A stretch of 64,000 nucleotides of DNA from Membranipora membranacea (Eukaryota > Bryozoa > Gymnolaemata > Cheilostomatida > Membraniporidae), in NCBI GenBank assembly GCA_914767715.1, contig OU612068.1, forward strand, positions 20,832,001-20,896,000. Reading direction: 5' to 3'. The position numbers and the translations under genes are program-made. Below, piece after piece: positions 48,042 through 60,300 of the stretch. Under the pieces are notes generated by a model that had not been told where the DNA came from, ran no database searches, and was given only the letters and a program-made list of their open reading frames with translations. Numbering within the stretch: the stretch's first letter is position 1; each line of letters starts with the position of its first letter.

Positions 48042-49351
48042 ATCCTGAGAAAAGTCTTCTTTACAATAGAGGTCCTATCAGCCAGTCAGCAGACTGTGGT
48101 ACCCGATGGTCCACCAGTATAACTAGTAGAAGTTCAGGCAAGTAGTAATACTCCTTGGCTCAAGTTTTAGATAGCTGTTGTCTCAGGATTGAGTATTTCT
48201 GTGAGTAAATGAGCACGAAAGGGTTAGTGATTCCTTGATGTGAGTTGCCAAAATAAAGCTGCAGTACCAATGTGTACTAGTTGGTCAGCTCATCTAACGA
48301 CTATGCTCTTATGGTCGATAAACCATGACACGGTGTGTGTGTAGTATAAGGCTAGAGGATAACCTCAGAGTATCACCATGGTATTCAATGAGTAAGCTCT
48401 TGGCAAATAGATACAATGAAATCACTTAAATGTGCAAATCAAAATTTTGTGAATTCTTGTCAGAAGTTGAGGTTTTTGTATCAATGAAATCATGCCACAG
48501 AATTCTGGATAAACAGATGCAGGCAAGAAATTGTCCTCACGCAAGCTTAGCGTTGTTGCATCCAATCATTTTAATGATATTTAATGGATTTCAATATCAT
48601 TCCTCAATTTTTTGCCAAGAATCATTTTGCAATTTCGCCATTCACATCGTGCCGTAGCATCACACGACTTGACCTCAACCAAAGTCCTTTGTAAGCAGTC
48701 TGGTAGTGCACTCTGTACTCTTGAGACCACAATTTTAACGTGTTATTTGTAATTAGAGTCATGTTTCCAAAAATTTGTTTCATTAACGATCTATCATTTC
48801 ACAGCAGCGATTGCCCACCAAGATCTTGGCGCTAAGCACGACACTCTTTTCTCATATGGCAATGAAACCCATCATGCTATCTGCCAAATTTCAGACATAC
48901 CAGTACATAATTATGCCAGTATGCCAGTAAAATCTGAATGCGCTGGGTAGCAGAAAAACGTACTTCCTCTTGATTGGTTATGAAAGATAAAATATTATTG
49001 ATAATAAACAACTGATCTCATCCTCTTGCGCAAGTAAATCAATCAACCATAAGGAAATAAGATGATTTATCTCATTTTTGACCACCCTTATTATACCCTC
49101 ATGAGGAAACGAAAATATTTTATTGCATCCAATTTCTCCACTGAGATCATTCTGTCCTCTCTCATGACAGTCTTTGATTGACCTTATTGTTATCTGTAAA
49201 GCTAAGCCTCCTGATGTCAAATGATTGCAAAGCAAACGACAAAAAGGACAAAAAGGAGTTCCATGGTATCACTGGGAAAGGGTTTATCCCACATTTAAAT
49301 CCTCACATTGTACTTAGTTCATTCATTCTTCTCTCCCTCATTAAACGGAAA
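48042..49351. other. Upstream region of RTK-A
   Basis: I see no exon on either strand. It should contain the RTK-A promoter and any untranslated 5' exon, but no convincing TATA/initiator pair was recognised. Confidence 0.4.
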
Positions 49352-49704
49352 CTAATTTTGTAATGTTCTATTTGCATTTAATTGGCTATGAGGCAACCTG
49401 AGTTTATTTGATTCAACTTGCTTGAATATAACTACATGAGACTTGTTTTCACAACTAGATAGTAAGCAAGAGAGACTTACCCTGTTGTTCAGAGTATCAG
49501 AATATCGTAATATGAGGTAATAGCATCTGAAATAAGTCACTTTAGGTTCAAGTGTGTCACTCGGTAACTGTATCCTACAATCTATGACCATCTCATTCAA
49601 TTCTTTGTCAACTGCAAAAAGAGAACCTAACCCTGAGAAATGCCCCTTTGTTCAGAGTGTCAAATCCCGGCAAAAAACTGAAATGTCAATTATTGGGCAA
49701 TGAT

Positions 49705-49796
49705 GCTCATTAGTAGCCTGTCTGAAAAAGCTTTGTCCGGTGTCCGGTGTTCGGTGACCACTGAACAAAGCTTGTTAAGACAGGCTAGCTGATCAG
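49705..49796. mobile_element. 74-bp MITE of the TAGCCTG family
   Basis: The element at 49714-49787 begins TAGCCTGTCTGAAAAAGCTT and ends AAGCTTGTTAAGACAGGCTA, a near-complete foldback with a GTCCGGT-repeat core. Flanking 9-mers GCTCATTAG and GCTGATCAG match at 7 of 9 positions, consistent with an aged 9-bp TSD. It lies inside the RTK-B remnant. Confidence 0.75.
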
Positions 49797-49989
49797 GTGC
49801 CTACACCACTCAAGCCAAGAGTTATGTGTACATTGGACAAGAGAGCACAACTTGCCAAGGCTTGCGCAGTGTATAATAATAATAATCATCTTACATAACT
49901 TCCACTTCTAAAGAGACCCCAACATTTACTCCCTTCTTCAGTCAGCCTGATCGCTATCATCTGGATCTTCATAATCGTGATTGGCAGCT

Positions 49990-50270
49990 AATCAAACAAT
50001 TTATAATACACAATTTGTAATACACAATTTATAATACAACAAATTTTAATACACAATTTATAATCCAACAAACTTTAATACACAATCTATAATACAAATA
50101 TTCTCATACACAATTTATGTTACACAATAATAAAACATGATCTATAAAACAACATTTTTGATACACAATTTAAAATACACAATTTATAATACAACATATT
50201 TTAATACATAATTTATAATACAAACATTCCCATACACAATTTATGTTACACAATTTATGATACACCAGAT
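49990..50270. repeat. AATTTATAATACAC-type array in RTK-B intron
   Basis: Irregular repeats of ATTTATAATACACA are followed at 50290-50370 by CACACGACA-type repeats. RTK-C has the same two-part array in the matching intron (57970-58330), so it predates their duplication. Confidence 0.85.
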
Positions 50271-50589
50271 ACGAGTAACGAGATTTGAAAAACACAACAT
50301 CACGACACAAGACACACACGACAAACGACACACAGCACACAACACACTGCACATGACACAAGACACACAAAACATGACACACGACATTGCTTCAAGATTG
50401 AAAAGCCTTTTCCAGCAGTTTTCTTAGTTTAATTTGTAATTTTTTATTGTGTACCTGTACCTGACAGACTACATTTTTTCTATTTACAATGAGTAATTGT
50501 GCGCTCATCCAAACAATTCTTTTTTAGTACTGTAACATTGTGAGCACTGTCTTATTTACCTTACCATATTGACAGGCATTAAAGTCTAT

Positions 50590-50656
50590 ACAAACAAACA
50601 AACAAACAAACAAACAAACAAACAAACAAACAAACAAACAAACACACAAACAAACA
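50590..50656. repeat. (CAAA)n microsatellite
   Basis: An uninterrupted run of the CAAA tetranucleotide with one CACA interruption lies in the RTK-B remnant. Confidence 0.95.
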
Positions 50657-53600
50657 TAATACACGATCATGAAGCAACAAATTAACCTACCATAACTGAC
50701 AGTCAGGTTCCTCTCTTCATTATCTACATTATCTCCTGATTTCTGCCCAAGGATTGCTTCTAGAAATTAGGTTAAGTCGGGTATAGTAGGCCTCTCTGAA
50801 GGAATAACTGACCAGCGTAGTGTTAAAGTTTGAAACCTAAAAAGAAGATATGGATTGGTGTCTAGATGAAGCAACAATTGAAGGAATTAAGAAACGGCTG
50901 TTAAAGAATATGGAAAAAACCTTAGTCCTATGGCCATATATGGTAAAACTAAGCCATGAGGACGACTTTTATGATTCTCAGAAAATTATTAGGCCACCTA
51001 TTATGCCCCCACAGGTGTGCCCTAATTTGCAATCATAACACTGATATTTATATTTATCCTGCTCTGAGGATTAGCATGTACTTCGAATGTGATTGGCACT
51101 TATTGTTCAAATCAGGGCTTATCTAGACCAGTCTAATAATATAGAGTATAGACTAATATCATTATATTACGCAGTTTGTGTGAGGGCAGTCTATACTATT
51201 CAAACTAAGCCCAAGTTCCAAATATGATCAACCTGTCTGGGTGGTCATGTGACTATTTGTTATTGTTATTGAAATGAAATCTGCCAGTCACAACATCATA
51301 GAATGTCTACACATATACCTTTCATCAATTTGGAATCGGAGTTATCAGTTGGTTGCACAGACAACTCATAATGCTATTAATTTTGGGAGTTGATGGTGGG
51401 TTAAGCATTTCCTCATTGTGAAATTCATAGTTAGTCACACTCGTTATGCGTGGAAAAGAGCAAAAAAACATATAGTCCTCTGATATTCTTTGAGAGATCT
51501 GAAGAATTGCTAATGATCTTTTTTTTCACAACTTTTTGTAATTTATTTCACACATAATGTAAAAAATCCGACCAGGATGACATTGTCTACCTAATAAAAT
51601 AAATAAATCTTATAACTCACAAAGATGATGGCATATTTGATGGTTTAGATAGCCTGTGGCCATCGGTAATGTAAGCCTCAACTTAAGAGTTCTTGATAGA
51701 TGGGTAGGGCTCACCACCACATTAGGACACCAAAAGACCACCACAATTGAACAAATAATGAGTAGCAAACTACGAATTAGCAAAATACAGGCAAGTTTCT
51801 TTTGATGACAATTATTCTGTCCTATGCTTGATGTTTTCGTTTTTGTTAACAAAGAGTTGAAAAATCAAGTCAGCCTCACAAAGAAAACATTCTGAGAATA
51901 TAATGCAGCCAATAACAAAAAGAGAACTTCTTTGTTTGATGCTAATAAGGAGTATACAAAGAATGCATAAAAACACTCACAACTTCTGTTGTAGAGTCAT
52001 ATTTTCCTTCTCTCAGTCTTTCGTTGGCCATCCATTTAACAGGTTTGGGTCTATCAGTCTCACCATCACGATAATAGTTGGCACTGTAAATGTCCTTGCT
52101 CATTCCAAAATCTGCCAGCTTTACCACAAATGTATGGTCAACACTGCAAGTTATGAAAAGTCATGGAACAGAAATGTTTTAAATGAGAACACCCACACAC
52201 TGGCAGTAGATTTTCAGAGAGTGTACAGCAACAACAGCAACATTATATCAGTTTTGATGGTTTTGGGAAACTCCGATTCTACATGTGCATGCTGCTGCAG
52301 GCTGGAGGGGCAGAGCTCCAAATGCAGGCAAGTTGGATAACAAGAGGGAGGGTTGATGAGCATCCCACAATGCAATTTTGTGAATTTCCTACTAGGATCA
52401 GGGCAATAATTACCTATAATCATGACAAACGAGTTGAATCGCTTTTTAAAATCAGATACAAGAAAGTATGACAATATCAAGAACAATATAGTTATCTAGA
52501 TCTTACAGGCAGTTTCTAGCAGCAATATCTCGATAAAACCTCATCAAACGTGTGATTACATGACGTAATTTTGACAAAGAAACGAGGACAGAAACACTAT
52601 CTTAAGCAAAGTGGATAGCTGAGCCAATTTGATTGCTAAAATTTTCAAATCAGGTAATAATTACGTATTCTTAGAGATAGAGTTCATCATAATTATTTGT
52701 TTTAAAAAATATATGATCAGCCTAAAGTGGCTTTTTGTGTCACGTCATAAGGTGTGTGATTTTTTTAAATTTGATGATATTATTTGCAATTTTAAGCAGT
52801 TTGGGTCAAATATTTTTGTTAGTTTCACAGATAAAAGGTCGATACATCGCACCTGTTGCGAGGCCATGCCGAGCCAAAAGGCCTCTGGGTGTACTGGAAA
52901 TATAGAATAGTTCTTGCCTCTCCTAGTTGGCTATAACAGCTTTTAAATCACTGAACTAAGCCTCTTAGACCCTTGAACCACATCTAGCTGCTATTGTTGT
53001 AACCCTGTTTGTAGACCTTTCCAGTTTTCTCACACGTTGATTATCATCAGCAATTATGATTTTAGATCCATTGTTAATTTGAACCATATCATTGACTTTA
53101 AAGAAACCAGCATTGCCCCAACATCATCTTCAAAACTGGAGCCATTAGGAGAACCTAAAATCAAAATATAGGTAATTAATTGCATGGAAATCTGCTTCAT
53201 TCTTTTCAGTAAAACAACATTCATTCAGTCAACACCACAACAAGCATCGGGACTCCAGATCCTCTCTGATGAACAGAGCGGCAATGTGTTCGTGAGAGGA
53301 TAATTCACGAACCTGCTAAATATTGGATTTCTCCTTGCTGAGAGATTGTGGCGACGCTATGCTGAATTGAAACAAGAAATCCGCCGGGATTCAGTAGATC
53401 AGGCTCAATATCGTACGCCTTTCTCCATACCTGCTCATGAGGTAACTCTCTGAGTTCACCAAAACTTACCAGTGGATCACTTGAAAACAATAAGATGGAT
53501 GACTGTGCTATGGTTCCATTCTAAGGAATATTATGCATAACAAGATGTTACTCAATATGCAAGATGGCTTTAGGACAACATTGTTTTCTGTCTGTCTAGC

Positions 53601-53981
53601 AAACTATATCCTAAATCTTTTCTAAACCAAAAGCCGTTCATCCATGATTGATGATTTATTTCTGAGTATATTTTAATGATACTACAAGATTGCACCTCCC
53701 TCGGAAAAATAAAAATGCCCCGGTTATAAGGCACCCCACAGCTATAAGGCACCCCTTGAAAGGAGAACTGACCTTGATAAGAAAACAACTTGATAAGAAC
53801 TCGCAACATCATGTTTACAAGGCACTGAGCTATTCAGCCTCTTGTACCTATTCAGCTGTTCAGCCAATTCAACCTACTCAGCCTCTATTCATCCCGCTTG
53901 TAAGGTGAGGTTTTGGTCCAAGTCAAATATAAAAATGCTTCAAATTATAGCCGCGCCTATATGCTCCTCTCTTATAGGCGC

Positions 53982-54016
53982 CCTCACCTATAAGGCATGC
54001 GCCTTATAGGTGAGGT
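53982..54016. repeat. CCTATAAGGC palindrome with related boxes
   Basis: CTCACCTATAAGGC and GCCTTATAGGTGAG face each other across a 3-4 nt centre. TATAAGGCACCCC boxes lie about 250 bp to the left in direct and inverted form. The layout looks like the end of a non-autonomous DNA transposon, but no second end was found. Confidence 0.6.
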
Positions 54017-54882
54017 ATTACGGTATGTTTCTGTGAATTTATAGAGGTTACCACTTTTGAACTGCAGTAGCAATGAGCACTGTTTTACTCAAACAAGTTT
54101 GTCCAAACGACTGCAACTATGACAACAATAATAATGGACGCTGAACCTTGTCAAAAAGGTTTTGCATTGTATAAGAGGATAGGTAGCTGAGCACATTACC
54201 ATGGTAACCAATGGGAAAGCTGCCTCAAAACATTCTTCAATACCAGCAAAACACACAACATTCAAAGTTTGTATTTTGCATTAAATTTCCATTTCAACTG
54301 ATAGTGAATTGGCAGCACCCTACTGCCAAGTATGAGTTGCTAAATGTTTTCCTGCCTGCATGTAGAATTATCTGTCATTCATTTTAGAATTATCTGTCAT
54401 TCATTCTAGAATTATCTGTCATTCAATCTCATTACAATTAATAATGATTTTATATAACATCAAATTTTTAGGGTGTTGGGAAATTTATTATTAGTATAGA
54501 CAGCATAAATGACAACCTATCACTAGATAGAATTCGAAGTTGTAAGCGACATTATATGGCGTTTGGTTTTATTTCATAAATTCACCCTGGTTGACAGCAT
54601 TATCACTTTGTGCATAAACTTACTATTATATATGGTTACGGGTTTTTGGTACTGCATTCACCCCCCCCCCCCCCCCACCTTTCTTTGAGATATTATGACC
54701 GAACTTCAGAACGAAAAAGGCAACAATGATGACAATATTGTATGAATATCCTATCACATATGGTACGTCTCTGAACACTTATGGTTCCTGTACATCATGC
54801 AACTACTATTGTCACACCTTATAATAAAAGCAAGAGAAGACCGCTAAAAATTATCACCAACTTCGATGACATTAATACAACT

Positions 54883-54928
54883 AAGGAGTAACAGCGCTGT
54901 TACTGTTACTGTAATACCCCTGTTACTC
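54883..54928. repeat. Hairpin AAGGAGTAACAG
   Basis: AAGGAGTAACAG faces its reverse complement CTGTTACTCCTT across a loop of about 20 nt rich in TGTTAC. No gene is near. Confidence 0.65.
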
Positions 54929-56279
54929 CTTGGTACAACACTAATAGCATCAAAGTGAAACTGCCTGCCAAAGTCATGTCATGTATACACCATTAGCGCA
55001 TCAATAAGTATATGCAGCAGCTAGAGCTTGAGTCAGTAACATCAGGACCATCGTTCAATACAGTAGCATTCTGACTGTTGTGCTGTCAGTAGCATTGCAA
55101 CCATCATCCAATACAGTAGTGCCTTGACCGACAAAATATTCAGCTGCAGTGTAATCATCACACAGCAGATTTATATTGCATATCATTTTAATCATCTCTT
55201 AGATCAGTTGTTTTCTGATCGTTGTGTAAACTTGTACAAAATCGGCTACAGCAGAGCTAGAGAACATAATTTATATCAAATATTCATATACTGATCGAGA
55301 GCCAATATAACAACTTAACGCATAAAAGGATAAGGATACATCCAGGTCAGAATATTTCAATCTTATATAGCTATATATTTATATACATATTTTCCTTTCA
55401 TTAAACTTTTATAATAATATTCAGGGACCAGGGTAATTTAATAAATAATTAATAATAAATGATAATTCAATCTCTTTGCTTGTCTGGTTGACAAAAATTA
55501 GACACTGTACCCGTCTTACTATACGATGGTTTCGATTATGTAGTCAGCGACTACACACACAGAGTTCAGAGTTCACTTGTTGACAGCCTTGTTGGCGCAT
55601 CGGTATCATCAGAGCTGAAATATTGAATGAGTTTCATAAATCAGAGAGCTGCCACTCAGTCATTCAAATCGACATTTTGTTGGATTGTATAGTGCAATCA
55701 TTTGATAATCTTGATATTACAAGAAGTGCAGTAGTATCACAGTATCATTGAATAAAACTAAGTGCAACTTGAGACGTACAGGTACCCATAGTACTCAGAG
55801 CCCCCCCCCCCCCCCAGGATAGCAAGTTTGCTCTTGCATCTAATAGAGACCCTCTTGTGGCTTGAATAATTACAATAAAGCCTGATAAGAATTATAACTA
55901 TATTCTGTAATCCTATTATTGTATAGAATTTGGAAAATCATAAAAGCTAATAGTGCACCATCACATAGAACTCTTATCATAAAATAATAACCGACTCGCT
56001 CAAGAAAGAGTAGACTAGGAGCAATCCAACTACACCTTGTTGTCTTCATTCTCTCTACTTGATAGAGAAGATAACTCAATTCTAGCAGGTGAATCCTGCT
56101 GTAAATCTTATAACAGAGTTGACCAATCGGATGCTGAATTCATGATCATCGTTTCATTACTTTATGGTACTGACTCAGCATTTTGATATGGGCAATTAAT
56201 GTGAACAGAAAGTTATTAAAACCGCATGCCAATGTGTTAGTAATAAATTAATGCATCATAAGGTTTTTGATGGTATTAC

Positions 56280-56705
56280 TATAAGGAAGCCACCAAAATA
56301 TGGTGACAGTTAGAAATGTGAGACAAACAAATGCAAGTGTAAATTTAAATGTAAATGTAAATACAAATATGAAAATAAAAAATACAAGTAAAATAGAATA
56401 TACATTCAAACAAACAAATGCATATAATTGTTTCACATTATTGATAATTTTCTCAGCGGTCTCTTAGTTAATTGTTTTATTATTTTGTTTATGATTTTGG
56501 TATATAAGAATATAAAAGACATCAACATAGCAGTTTGGCGGTCAGGTATTCTTCTTCATTCTCGGCATTTTCAGCATTTTCTTCACTTTGTCCTGATTTT
56601 TGTTTTAAGGTTGTTACTAAGAATTCCTGTAATTGTAATAAATTATAGTAGGCCTAGCAGAAGGACCATGCAGCTTTTTATGGCCTTAAACGAAAAAGGG
56701 ATGAT
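56280..56705 (-). pseudogene. Fourth kinase remnant (RTK C-lobe exon copy)
   Basis: About 56537-56692 matches RTK-A exon 35829-35983 (kinase C-lobe and start of tail) with small insertions and deletions, including loss of the bases encoding the SERP region. The flank at 56280-56420 also matches the RTK-A intron at 35690-35800. No other kinase exon lies nearby, so it is an isolated duplicated piece. Confidence 0.75.
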
Positions 56706-57324
56706 TTCACGAGTGAGTTTGCTAATTTGAGTACCTTTATGCAAGCACATTGTTTTGCCATACGGTAGCCCCCTTATTTTTAGACTTATCAAAGATCCTG
56801 CCCTCCTTGCGCTATGCGACTTTATTACTCCAAAAACAACGGATATTTATGGTGTGTATGATTTAAGATTAAAGCAAAAACAAATTTATTATTTGAAGTT
56901 ATTATTTTTGTGGCTCTGGAAGGTCTTATGAGTCAGGAGTGTCCTGGTATCACTTCTATAGCAAGAACAGTTGTGTGAACATATAAACAGACCGAATTAA
57001 GACTATAAGAATATATGGATCTAGGAAGCTCAGCCATTTAATTGGACGGTAAGAAATCACCCTTATATTTTTGTATTTTGATGAGAACGTGAATAAATAG
57101 AGAAATATTTGCATGCAATATCATATATGTTGGTATTGTATTAATAGTTATATTTCAGATAGATAGACCATATTTATGGATGGTATTTTAAACTCAGGGC
57201 AGTAATCCATCCATCCTCAGAGAAAGTTAGATATTTCAAGGAATTATATTTTGAGAAAAGGATGGGACGCGTCGGTACACTTTTATTGAAATCCATTTCT
57301 ATGAGCTGAAAGAAGTTATTATTG
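56706..57324. other. Spacer downstream of RTK-C
   Basis: No exon is seen. TTTATT at 57282-57287, AATAAA on the minus strand, is about 40 nt past the RTK-C stop and is a good candidate polyadenylation signal. Confidence 0.5.
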
Positions 57325-60300
57325 TTAAGTTTGAGCTGCTACATAATCACACTTCAGGACATAGATTCCCAAATCAGGAGTTGTGTCCTTTGATTTGTAG
57401 TAATGAGCATTCACTTCTCTATCAACAACTACAAAAAACAATTTAAGGTATTGAAGTCGACTAATGACATGATGATTTCTAACAGTCCATAGCAAGGAAA
57501 TATGATTGCATAGCGTTAATTGCGATGAGGAAACATTCCTAATAATGGTTAAAGTTCAACCAAACAGAATATTGGTTAAAATTGGTTAGATCTAATATGT
57601 CGAGTATAGAGGAAAAAAACCTGATGACATGCATGTTGAAATACATAATAGTTGCTACAACTCATTCATTCTAAAAGAAGTTTGTTCCCTCCGTGAATGC
57701 CAAGGAATACTTAAAACCCACGTTTCTCAGACAAACTTGTTCTAGTTCAATCAGAGCTACCTTCTCCCATTGTATAGCGCATTTTATTTACTCACGTTTG
57801 ATATGGCTAAGCTCTGTACTGGAGTATATATCACACATCTCTAAAGGTATGTCTATATAGTCTGATATGGAGAGATAGTTATGTGGGATGTCTTTAGTGT
57901 GCTGCCTTACATAGTCATCAGCCTGATCGCTATCATTTGGGACTTCATAATGGTGATAATCCGCTAAACAAACAATTTAAAACACATAATTTATGATACA
58001 CAATTTATATTTCACATTTTGTAATACACAATTTAAAATACAAAATGATAATACATAACTTATAATACATAATTTATGATACACAATTTATTATACACAA
58101 TTTATAATACACATTTGTAACACACAATTTTTAATACACAATAATGTTTCATAATTTGTAATACAAAAATTCTTATTCACAATTAATAATACACAAGTTA
58201 TAATACACCAGATATGAGACACGAGATTTGAGACACACGACACATGATACACGACACAAGAAACACATGACAAGCAACACATGACAAGCAACACATGACA
58301 AGCAACACATGACACATGACACACGTCACATAAGACATGATCATCACGCAACATAAATTAACCTACCATATCTGACAGTCCGGTTCCTCTCTTCATTTTC
58401 TACATTATCTCCTGATTTCCGCCTAAGGATTGCTTCTAGAAATTCCTTTAGATGGAAAATAGTAGGCCTCTCTGAAGGAATAATTGACCAGCATAGTGTT
58501 AAAGTGTGAAACCTAAAAAGAAGATATGGATTGGAGTCTAGATGAAGCAACAATGGAAGATATTGAAACTGCTAGTGCATTTTGTTTTAGTTTTATTTTC
58601 CCCACTTTGGCCGTAATTTCTTGTGCACGTTATGTAAAACGTCTGACCAGGATGATATTGTCTGCCAAATAACAAGTGTCTCAATAAATAAATCTTATAA
58701 CTCACAAGAATGATGGCATCTGTGTTGGCTTAGAAGGCCTGTGGCCCTCACTAATGTACGTCTCAACTTGAGAGTTCTGGATAGATGGATAAGGCTCACC
58801 ACCATTTGTGAACAACTCCCACATGAGGACACCAAAAGACCACTAAAATCGAACAAAAAATGAGTAATCAATAACAAGAAAAAAAGAAAATACAGGTTTG
58901 TTTTTTGTTTCTGACAATTCCTCTGTTCTACGTTTGATGTTTTCGTTTCTATTTATAAATAGTGGAAAAATCAGGTCATTTGGTTACACAGACAAATCTG
59001 CAATCACAGTCAGATATGATCTGGAATATAAAGTTTGGTCAGGGAGATATAAATGTTTTACAACTTCTTGCTATGGCTATATCAGTTTTCCTGTGCACAC
59101 TTTTGCTTGGCCTAGTTCGTTTTTTTTTGTCACTCTTTCTGGAGCTTTGAGAAAAATATTGTGTTTCAAAATTGTTCATACATACTAGTATTCATCAGCT
59201 TAACACACAGTAAGACTATGAAGAGAAACTTCATCAAGTGAAACCAGAGTTAAAACAAACATTATAGACAACATACGCTGAAGTTGCTCTTTATCAAGGG
59301 ATTTCCTGTTTTTATAGCATTTATATAATGTCATGGTTAGTCTGTTATTCTTCTCTTCATTCCCAATCTCTGTCTCATTCTGAGAATATAGATAGTTTTC
59401 TGAGCTCTTATTATTGCCTTAATTCGGATTTGTCCTCTCTCCAGTTTGGTACTTCTAACCCACGTCACATAGGAAAAACCTGCTGAAAGGGGGTTATCTT
59501 GAAAACCGCTTATGTTAGGATAAAAATCGTTTTTGATTCAGAGTATGCACCATTGAAAACCCAAATCATTGGAGGCTTGAGTGTTGACAAATCTATATTT
59601 TAGCAACGAAACTCATGAAAAATTCTGCCAAATTGTCCGCAAACCAGGCAGAAAATGCTATAATTGACTATACAAATGCTCAAATTGTTTCCCAAACTAT
59701 GTGCACGTGAGTTTTCAATGTTGCAGATTCTGAATCAAAAATCATTTTTATCCTATTATAAGCGGTTTTCCAGATAACCCTCTTTTCAGCACGTTTTTAC
59801 CTATGCGGCGTGGGTTAAAAGTACCAAAGCGGAGAGAGGACAACTCCAAATTGAGGCCTAAATCAGAGCTCAGAAAACTGTCTATTAAAGTAAATTAAGG
59901 GATAATACAAAATCACATAAAAACACTCACAACTTCTGTTGTAGAGTCATATTTTCCTTCTCTCAGACTTTCAATGGCCATCCATTTAACAGGTTTGGGT
60001 CTATCCGTCTCACCATCAAGATAATAGTCCGCACTGTAAATGTCCTTGCTCATTCCAAAATCTGCCAGCTTTACCACAAATGTATGATCAACACTGCAAG
60101 TTACGGAAAGTCATGAAACAGAAATGTTTTAAATGAGAACACCCACACCCTGGCAGTAGATTTTCAGAGAATGTACAGCAACAATAGCAACAATAGCAAA
60201 ATTAGATTTAATTAGGTTTAATTCAACTTGACCGCTTTTCGGGAAGCTCCCATACTACATGTGTGCTGCCACAGGCTTGAGGGGATGCAACTCCAAATGC

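Larger units (their letters stand above)
49352..53498 (-). pseudogene. RTK-B: decayed tandem copy of the RTK
   Basis: Recognisable parts in transcript order: an NHL exon (53315-53490, open); a degenerate NHL exon (52850-53155, several stops); the 3' half of the catalytic-loop exon (about 52507-52550, YRDIAARNCL); the intact DFG exon (51979-52141); the WSFGV exon (about 51624-51745); the C-lobe exon (50687-50833); a tail exon (about 49935-49987); and a possible last exon (about 49352-49609). Lesions are clear. A 17-bp deletion and a CAA-to-TAA change sit in the WSFGV exon. A TAA and a Cys-to-Arg change (RWSV for CWSI) sit in the C-lobe exon, and the tail ends early after DQAD. Sushi, IPT, transmembrane and kinase N-lobe exons are absent, as if one deletion joined the NHL part to the catalytic loop. 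Confidence 0.85.
53499..56529. other. Spacer between RTK-B remnant and RTK-C
   Basis: No exon is supported. The region has repeated TATAAGGC(A/G)CC boxes at 53714-53760 and 53965-54016, the last forming a palindrome. It also has a hairpin at about 54883-54928, poly-C runs at 54659-54676 and 55801-55815, and three copies of AGAATTATCTGTCATTC near 54365-54425. Confidence 0.5.

Noticed and set aside
47833-48145. Plus-strand open frames opposite RTK-A exon 1
   Set aside because: No domain or splice support. The minus strand encodes a signal peptide with a correct donor and phase.
49990-50400. CRISPR-like repeat array
   Set aside because: Units are short, AT-rich, irregular and without unique spacers; it is an intronic satellite in eukaryotic DNA.
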